A stretch of DNA of 20,872 nt from an uncultured Gemmatimonadota bacterium (GTDB lineage: Bacteria; Gemmatimonadota; Gemmatimonadetes; Gemmatimonadales; Gemmatimonadaceae), in contig CAMLIT010000080.1 of NCBI GenBank assembly GCA_946480295.1, forward strand, positions 1-20,872, given 5' to 3'. Made by a program: the position numbers and the translations under genes. Within the stretch, counting starts at the first letter, position 1; every line of letters begins with the position of its first letter. The notes below the pieces were generated by a model. The model saw nothing but the letters and a program-made list of their open reading frames with translations, had not been told where the DNA came from and ran no database searches. Positions 1 through 6,737 of the stretch are shown piece by piece.

Positions 1-56
1 TCCCTCGTCCCTCGTCCCTCGTCCCTCGTCCCTCGTCCCTCGTCCCTCGTCCCTCC
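1..56. repeat. Tandem 7-bp repeat array (TCCCTCG)
   Basis: Seven exact copies of TCCCTCG followed by one variant (TCCCTCC) run from the first base. The array probably continues upstream of the window. The same heptad, read as GTCCCTC, recurs at 12544-12571, and its complement at 11578-11598. In the paired elements elsewhere in the window, C-rich heptads form the right-hand arm of a hairpin structure, so this may be the right arm of an element whose left arm lies outside. The array ends 47 bp before the first gene. Confidence 0.95.
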
Positions 57-103
57 TTCGGCCCGCTCCTTGCCCCGGTCGTCCTCGCCAACCCGGAGGA
101 CCC

Positions 104-511
104 GTGCCCGACCGCATGCATATCGATCCGGAAGTCGGGATTCCCGACCTCATCCGCCGTCTCGGAGACGACTCGAAGCGCCTCGTCCAGGACGAGGTGG
201 AGCTCGCGAAGCTGGAGCTGAAGGACAACGCCCGACGCGCCGGCCGCGGCGCCGTGTGGCTGGCCATGGCCTTCGGGCTCGGCGTCGTCGCGCTCATCGC
301 CTTCACCGTCTTCCTGTCCACCCTCATCGGCCGCGCCGTGAACGGCCACATGTGGGTCGGCGCGATCGTCACCGGGATCATCGAGGTCGCCGTGGCGGTC
401 GTGCTCCTCAAGCGCGGCCTGACGGCGCTCAAGGAGCCGCCATACGACTTCCACGATACGCGCCAGTCGGTGAAGGCCACGGCGCGCTGGGTCGCGCACC
501 CGCGCACCTGA
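104..511 (+). CDS. Phage holin family / putative Holin-X (DUF1469-like) membrane protein
   Basis: A 135-residue protein with a charged amphipathic N-terminal half (about residues 10-45, rich in Glu, Lys, Arg and Asp, containing LVQDEVELAKLELK) followed by two membrane helices (about 50-75 and 82-104) and a short basic tail. This is the layout of the Holin-X / DUF1469 family, in which the 'D.v.LA..El' helix precedes a two-helix hairpin. The family is common in non-phage chromosomes and its role is unclear, so the name does not imply lysis. GGAGGA at 95-100 lies 3 nt before the GTG at 104 and 15 nt before an in-frame ATG at 116, so the start could be either. A 56-nt gap separates it from the ABC operon on the same strand. 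Confidence 0.7.
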   Translation: MPDRMHIDPEVGIPDLIRRLGDDSKRLVQDEVELAKLELKDNARRAGRGAVWLAMAFGLGVVALIAFTVFLSTLIGRAVNGHMWVGAIVTGIIEVAVAVVLLKRGLTALKEPPYDFHDTRQSVKATARWVAHPRT

Positions 512-552
512 GCGCGCCCGCGGGGCGACACTCGGCGAGGGGCGGCGCCGGT

Positions 553-558
553 TAGCTT
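553..558 (+). promoter_or_regulatory. -10-like box (TAGCTT) directly before the ABC operon
   Basis: TAGCTT ends 9 nt before the ATG at 568, so a transcript would start at or very near the start codon. There is no Shine-Dalgarno in between. The TAG of this box (553-555) is also an in-frame stop for the downstream gene and so fixes its N-terminus. I see no clear -35. Confidence 0.5.
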
Positions 559-567
559 TCGTCAGCC

Positions 568-1389
568 ATGCTCGTCCCGCTCGTCTTCGCCCTGCTGCAG
601 GCCATCGACACGACGACGCCGCGCCCGCCCGTGCGCACCATCGCGCTGGACGAGCGCCTCGCCGCGGACGCGCACCTGAAGGTCGACGACCGCGTCGTGC
701 TGTCGCCGACGCCGGGCGGCGCGGGCGATACGGTGGTCATCGCGGCGCTCGTCCGGCGCACCGCCGACCCGTCGGAGATCGCGCGCGGCGAGTATCGCGT
801 CCGGATGCACGTCGGCGAGCTCCAGCGGCTGATCGACTACGGCGATCGCGTCGACCGCTTCGCCGTCGCCACCCGCGGCCCGGCCGCGACGGACAGCGCG
901 CTGCACGAGATCAACGACGCGGCGTTCGGCTTCCAGGCGCACCGGTCGCGGGACATCGCCGTCGAGACCTCGCAGACCTTCCTCGTCGTCAGCCGCTTCC
1001 ATCGCGCCATCGGCGTCATCACGATCGTGGCGAGCGCGATCTTCCTCCTCTGCATCATGCTCCTCAAGGTCGACGAGCGCCGGCGCGACGTCGCGGCGCT
1101 GCGGCTGATGGGGATCTCGACGCGCTCGATCGTGCGCGCGGTCGTGCTGGAGGCCGCGCTCATCGCGGTGCTCGGCAGCATCCTCGGCGTCGCCATCGGG
1201 TGGATCGCGTCGTGGCTCGTGAACTGGCACTACGAGGGCGTGTACCGCACCCCGCTCGCCTTCTCCATCGTGACGGGGAACATCGTCGCCTTCGCCGTCG
1301 CGCTCTCGCTGGTGCTGGGTATCGGGGCGGGCTTCCTCGCGGCGCGGCGGCTCGTCCGCGTGCCGCCGCTCGCGCTCTTCGGCCGGTGA
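568..1389 (+). CDS. FtsX-family ABC permease, C-terminal half (three membrane helices)
   Basis: A 273-residue protein that ends like a MacB/FtsX-type permease: three helices at about 147-168, 193-217 and 237-259, with the conserved cytoplasmic loop after the first (VDERRRDVAALRLMGIS, the 'E..EIavlrAiG' element of the family). The usual first membrane helix and the first half of the extracytoplasmic domain are missing. The protein instead begins with a short uncharged hydrophobic stretch (MLVPLVFALLQA) that could serve as a signal sequence. An in-frame TAG at 553-555 rules out a longer start. Residues 26-60 (LDERLAADAHLKVDDRVVL) match the middle of the periplasmic domain of the next gene (SRTFLDATRLHPGDTI). 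The missing half resembles the N-terminus of the gene at 3291 (see findings). The next gene starts 10 nt later. Confidence 0.82.
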   Translation: MLVPLVFALLQAIDTTTPRPPVRTIALDERLAADAHLKVDDRVVLSPTPGGAGDTVVIAALVRRTADPSEIARGEYRVRMHVGELQRLIDYGDRVDRFAVATRGPAATDSALHEINDAAFGFQAHRSRDIAVETSQTFLVVSRFHRAIGVITIVASAIFLLCIMLLKVDERRRDVAALRLMGISTRSIVRAVVLEAALIAVLGSILGVAIGWIASWLVNWHYEGVYRTPLAFSIVTGNIVAFAVALSLVLGIGAGFLAARRLVRVPPLALFGR

Positions 1390-1399
1390 GCCGGCGCGC

Positions 1400-2587
1400 G
1401 TGATCGCCACCCTCGCCCTCGCCACCCTCGTCCGGCACCGGACGCGCACGCTGCTCGCCGTGCTCGGCGTCGCCGTGTCCACGGGGATGCTCCTCGACAT
1501 GGTCATGCTCGCGAGCGGGATGCGCGAGTCCTTCCGCACGCTCCTGCTCTCGCGCGGCTTCCAGCTCCGGCTCGCGCCGAAGGGGACGCTTCCCTTCGAT
1601 ACGGAGGCGACGATCGGCGACGCCTCCGGCATCGTGCGGCTCCTGCGCACCAACCCCGACGTCGTCACCGTCAGCCCGGTGCTCGGCGGGCAGCTCCACG
1701 TCGCCGTCGGCGACCGCACCGTGAGCACCTTCGTCGTCGGCAACATCCCGGCGCGGCAGGGCGACTACGAGCTGCGCGCGGGCCGCGGCATCCGCGCGCC
1801 CGGCGAGCTGGTCGCGAGCCGCACCTTCCTCGACGCCACGCGGCTGCATCCGGGCGACACGATCCAGGCGGCCGCGGGCTACGACCCGCAGCTCCGCACC
1901 TTCACCGGCCGCCGACGCCTCGTCATCGTCGGCGAGGCGCACTTCCTCTACACGCCGGCGGGGCAGCGCGTCGTCGCGCTCGACCTGCCGACGCTCCAGG
2001 CGATGCAGGGGCCGCGCTCCGCCGACCGCGTGTCGACGATCATGGTCCGCGTGCGGGCCGGCGCGGACGTCGAGGCGACGCGCCGGTGGATCGAGCGCCA
2101 GATCCCGACGGTGAGCGCGATCTCCACCGAGACGGCGCTGCAGAAGGTGGATCAGCGGCTCAGCTACTTCCGCCAGCTCGCCTTCATTCTCGGCTCGATC
2201 AGCCTCGTCGTCGGCTTCCTCCTCGTGACGACGCTCGTGACGGTCTCGGTGAGCGAGCGCGTCGGCGAGATCGCGGTGCTGCGCGCGATCGGCGTCGTGC
2301 GCTCGCACGTCGTGCTCCAGATCGTGCTCGAGGGTACCGGGATCATGGTCGTCGGCGCGCTGTGCGGGCTCGGGCTCGGGCTCGTCACCGCGCGCTACCT
2401 CAACTCGATCCTCGCCTCCTTCCCGGGGCTCCCCGCGGCGATCGACTTCTTCCTCTTCCAGCCGCGCGACGCCTGGACCGCGCTCGGCCTCGCCACCGTC
2501 GCCGGGATCCTCGCCGGGGTGTACCCGTCGTGGCGCGGCGCGTCGCTGCCGATCGCCACGACGCTGCGCGAGGAGAACGTCGCGTGA
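1400..2587 (+). CDS. FtsX-family ABC permease, complete
   Basis: A 395-residue protein with the full MacB/FtsX plan: helix 1 at about 17-38, a large extracytoplasmic MacB_PCD-like domain (about 40-258), then helices at about 262-284, 311-332 and 360-376. The coupling loop SERVGEIAVLRAIGVV (about 285-300) is the family hallmark. Such permeases pair with an ATPase to extrude substrates or to act mechanically on the periplasm rather than import. It starts with GTG 10 nt after the preceding stop. Its own stop overlaps the GTG of the ATPase gene (GTGA), which indicates translational coupling. The TTG/GTG-rich neighbourhood offers no better start. It is the only intact permease of this system; its likely partner is made of two separate halves encoded at either end of the operon. 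Confidence 0.9.
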   Translation: MIATLALATLVRHRTRTLLAVLGVAVSTGMLLDMVMLASGMRESFRTLLLSRGFQLRLAPKGTLPFDTEATIGDASGIVRLLRTNPDVVTVSPVLGGQLHVAVGDRTVSTFVVGNIPARQGDYELRAGRGIRAPGELVASRTFLDATRLHPGDTIQAAAGYDPQLRTFTGRRRLVIVGEAHFLYTPAGQRVVALDLPTLQAMQGPRSADRVSTIMVRVRAGADVEATRRWIERQIPTVSAISTETALQKVDQRLSYFRQLAFILGSISLVVGFLLVTTLVTVSVSERVGEIAVLRAIGVVRSHVVLQIVLEGTGIMVVGALCGLGLGLVTARYLNSILASFPGLPAAIDFFLFQPRDAWTALGLATVAGILAGVYPSWRGASLPIATTLREENVA

Positions 2588-3303
2588 ACGCGACGGCCGA
2601 CGTGGCGACGACGACCGTTCTCAGCGCGCGCGACCTGCGGCGCGACTATGCGATGGGCGAGGAGGGTGTGCACGCGCTGCGCGGCGTGTCGCTGGACGTG
2701 CACGAGGGCGAGTACCTCGCCATCGTCGGCCCGTCGGGGTGCGGCAAGTCCACGCTTCTCAACCTGCTCGGCGCGATCGACCGCCCGACGTCGGGGACGG
2801 TCGCGATCCGCGGCCGCCGCGTCGAGTCGATGTCGGACGCGGAGGCGACGCGCTTCCGCCTGCACAACATCGGCTTCGTCTTCCAGCGCTTCTATCTCAT
2901 GCCCGTGCTGAGCGCGCTGGAGAACGTGATGCTGCCGATGTCGGAAGCGAAGGTGCCGCCCGCCGAACGAGTGCGGCGCGCGCGCGAGCTGCTCGCCTAC
3001 GTGGATCTCTCCGGCCGCGAGCGGCACCGGCCGACCCAGCTCTCCGGCGGCGAGCAGCAGCGGGTGGCGATCGCGCGCGCCCTGGCGAACCGCCCGGCGC
3101 TCCTCCTCGCCGACGAGCCGACGGGCGAGCTGGACGCGCACACCGGCGCCGAGATCATCGCGCTCTTCGAGCGGCTGAACCGCGACGGCACGACCATCGT
3201 CGTCGTGACCCACGACGAGGACCTCGCCCGCGCCGCGAAGCGGGTGGTGCACATGCGCGATGGTGCGGTGGTGCGGGACGAGGTGGCCGGATGCTCTCCC
3301 TGA
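2584..3303 (+). CDS. ABC transporter ATP-binding protein (LolD/MacB type)
   Basis: A 239-residue nucleotide-binding subunit with every catalytic motif: Walker A GPSGCGKST (49-57), Q-loop FVFQ (98-101), signature LSGGEQQR (153-160), Walker B LLLADEPT (173-180) followed by GELD, and the switch His in VVVTHDE (His210). The FQRFYL sequence after the Q-loop and the overall length place it with the LolD/MacB/FtsE exporters. It would energise the FtsX-type permeases encoded on both sides. The GTG start overlaps the upstream stop, and its last 13 nt overlap the next gene, so all four genes should be one transcript. AttE is the corresponding subunit in AttEFGH systems. The substrate cannot be told from the sequence. 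Confidence 0.95.
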   Translation: MNATADVATTTVLSARDLRRDYAMGEEGVHALRGVSLDVHEGEYLAIVGPSGCGKSTLLNLLGAIDRPTSGTVAIRGRRVESMSDAEATRFRLHNIGFVFQRFYLMPVLSALENVMLPMSEAKVPPAERVRRARELLAYVDLSGRERHRPTQLSGGEQQRVAIARALANRPALLLADEPTGELDAHTGAEIIALFERLNRDGTTIVVVTHDEDLARAAKRVVHMRDGAVVRDEVAGCSP

Positions 3304-4784
3304 TCTCCCTCCGCAACCTCACCCTCAAGCCCTGGCGCACGCTCTTCCTGCTCCTCGGCTACGGGCTCGGCGTCGGGGTCATGATCGTGCTCCTCTCCGT
3401 CGGCGAGGCGCTGCTCACCCAGGCGCGGCAGGAGAAGCTCGTCGGCGGCGGCGAGATCACCGTGCTCCCCGAGGGGATCGACGTCGAGGTGATGAAGACG
3501 GGCGGCCTCGGGGGGATGTTCTTCTCCATCGACCACGCGCGATTCATCTACCGGCAGCTCCTCGCGGCGCCGCGGCTCGCGCCGTGGGTGAGCGGCGCCG
3601 CACCGCAGATCGAGAAGAAGCTGCTCTACCTGCGCGACGCCGCGGGGCACGAGTATCCCGTCATGGCGAGCGGCGAGATCCCTTCGCGCATGCGGGCGGT
3701 CGGCGTGGCGGCGCCGCTCGCCGCCGGCCGCTGGGACGACGACGCGCTCGATCGCGAGTGGCGCGCGCCCACGCCCTTCGAGCTGCGCAACGAGATCGAC
3801 CACTTCCACCTGCCCCCGGCGTCCGTGGCCGACGACCCGAGCTGGGGGGAGTGGCACTACTTCAACGTCCTCTCCGCCGACGGGCGCCGCTGGGCGTTCG
3901 TCTCGTTCATCGTCGCCGGGCGCGTGGGGCGCGGCCAGTGGGGCGGCCAGGTGCTCGTCACCCTGCACGAGCAGGGGCGGCCGGCGCGTCGTTATGCATC
4001 CGTCTTCCCGCCGCCGGCGATCCGCTTCTCCACCCACGATGCCGACGTCCGCATCGGCGGCTCGACGGTGACCGTGCTCCCCGACGGCCGCTACGCCGTG
4101 CACGCGCGGGCCGCCGCCTCGGACGGCGGGCCGCCGGTCGCCGTGCGGCTCACGGTGTCCCCCGCGCCATACGCGTACTTCCCCGGCGCGGCGCTCTCCT
4201 CGGGCGACGTCGTCTCCGGCTACGTCGTCCCGGTGCTGCGCGCCGACGCGACGGGGAGCATCTGCGTCGGCAGCTCCTGCGAGCGGCTCGACGGCGTGCA
4301 GTCGTACCACGACCACAACTGGGGCGTGTGGCGCGGCGTGACGTGGGAGTGGGGCTCGGCGCGCGCCGGCAGCTACAGCATCCTGTACGGCCGCGTGCAG
4401 CCGCCGGACAGCACCGCCGCTTCGCAGCCGCTCTTCCTGTTCGTGGTGGACTCGCTCGGCTTCGTCGGCCTCTTCCGGCCGCACGAGATCCACTACGAGG
4501 ACGACCGCCTGACGCGCGTCGGCGGCGCGGTCGTGCGCACCCCGTCGCGCGCGGTGATGTTCGACGCCCGCGGCGACGATACCCTGCGCGTCGAGCTGCG
4601 CATCGACGATGCGGCGGCGTCCGACACGCGCACGCCCGGCGCCGAGCGAGGGGAGGCGAGCCCCCTCCGCGCCGCGCCGCGGCCGTACTTCATCCAGATG
4701 AAGGGGACGGCGGTGCTGAGCGGCCGCATCGGCGGACATCCGATCCACGGCGCCGGCCCAGGCTTCTTCGAGACGTACCGCTAG
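3291..4784 (+). CDS. FtsX-type N-terminal half fused to CrtC/AttH lipocalin-like domain
   Basis: A 497-residue protein with two parts. Residues 1 to about 155 look like the start of an FtsX permease: the N-terminus MLSLISLRNL..PWRT, one membrane helix (about 17-42), then the first half of a MacB_PCD-like domain ending in GEIPSRMRAVG..PLAAGRW, comparable to GNIPARQGDYELRAGRG in the complete permease. From about residue 165 to the end it matches the secreted hydrolase/lipocalin superfamily (PF07143/PF17186, AttH and carotenoid 1,2-hydratase CrtC). Visible marks are the early EWHYFNVLSADGRRWAFVSF strand, the signature YHDHNWG (339-345), WEWG (352-355), and a closing GTAVLSGRIGGHPIHGAG segment. 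The lipocalin part would face the periplasm. It is not evidence for carotenoid synthesis, since no other carotenoid gene is near. The gene overlaps the ATPase gene by 13 nt. The domain calls are firm; the functional reading as a membrane-tethered AttH is inference. Confidence 0.85.
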   Translation: MLSLISLRNLTLKPWRTLFLLLGYGLGVGVMIVLLSVGEALLTQARQEKLVGGGEITVLPEGIDVEVMKTGGLGGMFFSIDHARFIYRQLLAAPRLAPWVSGAAPQIEKKLLYLRDAAGHEYPVMASGEIPSRMRAVGVAAPLAAGRWDDDALDREWRAPTPFELRNEIDHFHLPPASVADDPSWGEWHYFNVLSADGRRWAFVSFIVAGRVGRGQWGGQVLVTLHEQGRPARRYASVFPPPAIRFSTHDADVRIGGSTVTVLPDGRYAVHARAAASDGGPPVAVRLTVSPAPYAYFPGAALSSGDVVSGYVVPVLRADATGSICVGSSCERLDGVQSYHDHNWGVWRGVTWEWGSARAGSYSILYGRVQPPDSTAASQPLFLFVVDSLGFVGLFRPHEIHYEDDRLTRVGGAVVRTPSRAVMFDARGDDTLRVELRIDDAAASDTRTPGAERGEASPLRAAPRPYFIQMKGTAVLSGRIGGHPIHGAGPGFFETYR

Positions 4785-4803
4785 CGCGCGCCCGGGCGGC
4801 CAC

Positions 4804-4831
4804 TTGACGCCCGGAACGCCGTGCTTCTATT
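4804..4831 (+). promoter_or_regulatory. Promoter: TTGACG - 16 nt - TCTATT
   Basis: TTGACG (4804-4809) is separated by 16 nt from TCTATT (4826-4831). The -10 box ends 6 nt before the ATG at 4838, which puts the expected transcription start on the start codon itself. This is the clearest two-box promoter in the window and supports a leaderless mRNA. Confidence 0.65.
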
Positions 4832-4837
4832 CCGGCC

Positions 4838-5647
4838 ATGCCCGCACGCATCCGCATCGGCACCCAGGGCTGGAACTACGACGCGTGGGTCGGCCCGTTC
4901 TATCCGATCGGGACGCGCCCCACCGAGTTCCTCACCGTCTACGCCCGCGCGTTCGGCACGGTCGAGGTGGACTCCACCTTCTACGCCATCCCCCCGGCGA
5001 CGACGGTGCGGAGCTGGGCGCAGCGGACGCCGGACGATTTCCGGTTCGCGCTCAAGCTCCCGCAGGAGATCACGCACGAGCGCCGGCTGCGCGATGTGGA
5101 GGACGTGGCGGAGCTCTTCTTCGATCGCGCGCGCGAGCTGGGGGACAAGCTCGGGCCCGTGCTCATCCAGCTCGGCCCCGACTTCGGCCCCACCGAGCTG
5201 CCCGCGCTCACGCGCTTCCTGCCGACGCTGCCGCGCGACATCGCCTTCGCCATCGAGTTCCGCCAGCGCGGCTGGATCCACGACGGGGTGCTGGCGCTCC
5301 TCGCCGAGCACCACGTCGCGCTCGCCCTCACCGACGCGCGGTGGATCCCGCGCAAGTCGATGCTCTCCCTCGCCGAGCGCCCGACCGCGGACTTCGTCTA
5401 CATCCGCTGGATGGGGCCGGACCGCGAGATCGTGGACTACTCGCGCATCCAGGTCGATCGTGAACGGGAGCTCGAGCTCTGGGCCGCGGTGATCTGGCCG
5501 CTCGCCGAGCGAGGCTATCACGTCTACGGCTACGTCAACAACCACTTCGCCGGGCACTCCCCCGCCTCCGCGCGCGAGCTCCAGCGCCTCCTTCATCAGA
5601 AGCCGGTGGATCCCGCGACGCTCGGCGAGCAGATGACGCTGTTCTGA
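4838..5647 (+). CDS. DUF72 domain-containing protein (YecE-like)
   Basis: A 269-residue protein that spans the DUF72 family almost end to end. It opens with the family's strand IRIGTQGWNYDAWVGPFYP (about 5-23), followed by VEVDSTFYAIP (about 43-53), FALKLPQEITHERRL, LGPVLIQLGPDF, an AIEFRQRGW segment (about 139-147), and the C-terminal YVYGYVNN-like segment HVYGYVNNHFAGHSPASA. DUF72 proteins adopt a TIM-barrel-like fold and have no established reaction; an iron-sulfur or nuclease link has been guessed for some but I see nothing decisive here. It is a single gene behind its own promoter, 53 nt after the ABC operon, with SURF1 32 nt downstream behind a separate -10-like box. Confidence 0.9.
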   Translation: MPARIRIGTQGWNYDAWVGPFYPIGTRPTEFLTVYARAFGTVEVDSTFYAIPPATTVRSWAQRTPDDFRFALKLPQEITHERRLRDVEDVAELFFDRARELGDKLGPVLIQLGPDFGPTELPALTRFLPTLPRDIAFAIEFRQRGWIHDGVLALLAEHHVALALTDARWIPRKSMLSLAERPTADFVYIRWMGPDREIVDYSRIQVDRERELELWAAVIWPLAERGYHVYGYVNNHFAGHSPASARELQRLLHQKPVDPATLGEQMTLF

Positions 5648-5665
5648 GGCGTCGTGCCACGCGGT

Positions 5666-5671
5666 TAGCTT
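5666..5671 (+). promoter_or_regulatory. -10-like box (TAGCTT) before the SURF1 gene
   Basis: TAGCTT ends 8 nt before the ATG at 5680. The surrounding sequence GGTTAGCTT is the same as at 551-558, and no Shine-Dalgarno precedes the start. The -35 region is weak (TTCTGA at 5642 with an 18-nt spacer). Confidence 0.5.
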
Positions 5672-5679
5672 ACGACTGT

Positions 5680-6432
5680 ATGCCGCGTCGAATCATTCTC
5701 TTCGCCATCATCGCCGCCGCCTTCGCGGCGCTGTTCGTCCGCCTCGGCGTCTGGCAGCTCCACCGCCTCGACGAGCGCCGTCAGAAGAACGCGCTCGTGC
5801 GCGCGCGCCTCTTCGGCCCCGCCGCCGACTTCTCCGCGCTCCCCGCCGACGCCAGCACGGCGCGCTTCCATCACGTCCGCATCACCGGCACGCCCGACTA
5901 CGACCACGAGCTCGTGTACACCATGCGGAGCCACGACGGCTCGCCGGGGGTGAACCTGCTCACGCCGATCCGCCGCCCGGGCAACGACACCGCCGTGCTC
6001 GTGAACCGCGGTTGGGTCTTCACGGCCGACGGCATGACGGTGGACGAGTCGCGCTGGCGCGAGCCCGACACGTCGTTCGTCGGCTATGCGGACATCGTGG
6101 GATCCGAGCCCGCTCCGCGTCTGATGCGCGGCAACCCGCGGCTCATCCGGCACGTGGACAGCGCCGAGATCGCGCGCGCCATCCCGTACCCCGTGTCGCC
6201 CGTCTTCGTCGTCGCGACCGACCCCGCCGCCAGCGACGCCGCCGGGCCGACGCAGGCCGGCCAGGTCCGCCCCCGCCGCCTCGAGCCGCCCCCGCTCGAC
6301 GAGGGGCCGCACCTGAGCTACGCCATCCAGTGGTTCTCCTTCGCGATCATCGCGGTCGTGGGGGCGGTGATCGTGGCGGTGCGGGGGAAGCGGGAGATGG
6401 GGACGGTGAGGGAGGAGGCTGAAAGGCGGTGA
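5680..6432 (+). CDS. SURF1 family cytochrome c oxidase assembly protein
   Basis: A 250-residue inner-membrane protein with the SURF1/Shy1 plan: an N-terminal helix (about 4-22) running into the signature RLGVWQLHRLDERRQKN (21-37), a periplasmic domain with VRITGTPDYDHELVY and LVNRGWVFTADG, and a C-terminal helix introduced by HLSYAIQWFSFAIIAV (about 211-226). SURF1 assists insertion or protection of haem a during assembly of subunit I of haem-copper oxidases. This implies aerobic respiration with an aa3- or caa3-type oxidase, although no oxidase genes are in the window. The stop codon is followed at once by repeat element A, copy 1, so transcription probably ends there. Confidence 0.92.
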   Translation: MPRRIILFAIIAAAFAALFVRLGVWQLHRLDERRQKNALVRARLFGPAADFSALPADASTARFHHVRITGTPDYDHELVYTMRSHDGSPGVNLLTPIRRPGNDTAVLVNRGWVFTADGMTVDESRWREPDTSFVGYADIVGSEPAPRLMRGNPRLIRHVDSAEIARAIPYPVSPVFVVATDPAASDAAGPTQAGQVRPRRLEPPPLDEGPHLSYAIQWFSFAIIAVVGAVIVAVRGKREMGTVREEAERR

Positions 6433-6537
6433 TTGGTTGGTCGTAATTCGTCTTTGGTCGTTCGTCGTTGGCGAGCCGCTCGGGACGCTCCTGGTGGCAT
6501 CCCGAGCGGCTGGCCAATGACCAATGACCAATGACGT
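6433..6537. repeat. Hairpin repeat element A, copy 1 (heptads TTGGTCG / CCAATGA)
   Basis: The element starts at the base after the SURF1 stop. Left side: TTGGTCG-type heptads (6437-6443, 6454-6460 and variants). Core: 16-nt arms at 6470-6485 and 6500-6515 that pair at 15 of 16 positions, around a 14-nt loop. Right side: three exact CCAATGA units (6514-6534), which are the inverse of the left heptads. A second copy lies at 14738-14841 with the same arm length and loop length. It could work as a bidirectional terminator or be a non-autonomous REP/MITE-like element; no T-tract follows. Confidence 0.88.
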
Positions 6538-6737
6538 CCTGGCGGCTACCGGTCCACCGGCGGCGAACCGAAGTCGCTGCGCTCCCTCGGGATGACCCAC
6601 GCCTCCCGCCTCCAGCGCCCCTCTGGCGCGCCTGCTGCAGTTAGCGCTATAAGCAACCCCGTCCAGGCACACCGGCCGCTCCGCTGCGGTCGGCTGCCCG
6701 TCGTTGCCGGCGTTCGTTCTTCAGCACCCGGAGAGAC
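6538..6737. other. Non-coding leader region of the acyl-CoA dehydrogenase gene
   Basis: I find no supported gene here. There is a short GCGCC/GGCGC stem at 6615-6629 and a -10-like TATAAG at 6648-6653 (5 of 6 to TATAAT), preceded by another TTAGCG sequence. A transcript from there would carry a leader of about 75-80 nt. The -35 is not clear. Confidence 0.45.
6648..6653 (+). promoter_or_regulatory. Candidate -10 box (TATAAG) for the acyl-CoA dehydrogenase
   Basis: TATAAG is the best TATAAT-like hexamer in this GC-rich gap. It lies 84 nt before the ATG at 6738. Unlike the leaderless genes, this one has a plausible Shine-Dalgarno (GGAGAG, 6730-6735). No good -35 is visible at 16-18 nt. Confidence 0.35.

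Noticed and set aside
1..56. CRISPR-like array
   Set aside because: Units are 7 bp, directly adjacent and without spacers. No cas genes are present.
104..511. Prophage signal from the holin-like protein
   Set aside because: No endolysin, capsid, integrase or attachment site nearby. Holin-X/DUF1469 proteins are common chromosomal membrane proteins.
3780..4784. Carotenoid 1,2-hydratase (crtC) and a carotenoid pathway
   Set aside because: The YHDHNWG signature is shared by AttH proteins. The gene sits in an ABC operon and no carotenoid gene is nearby.
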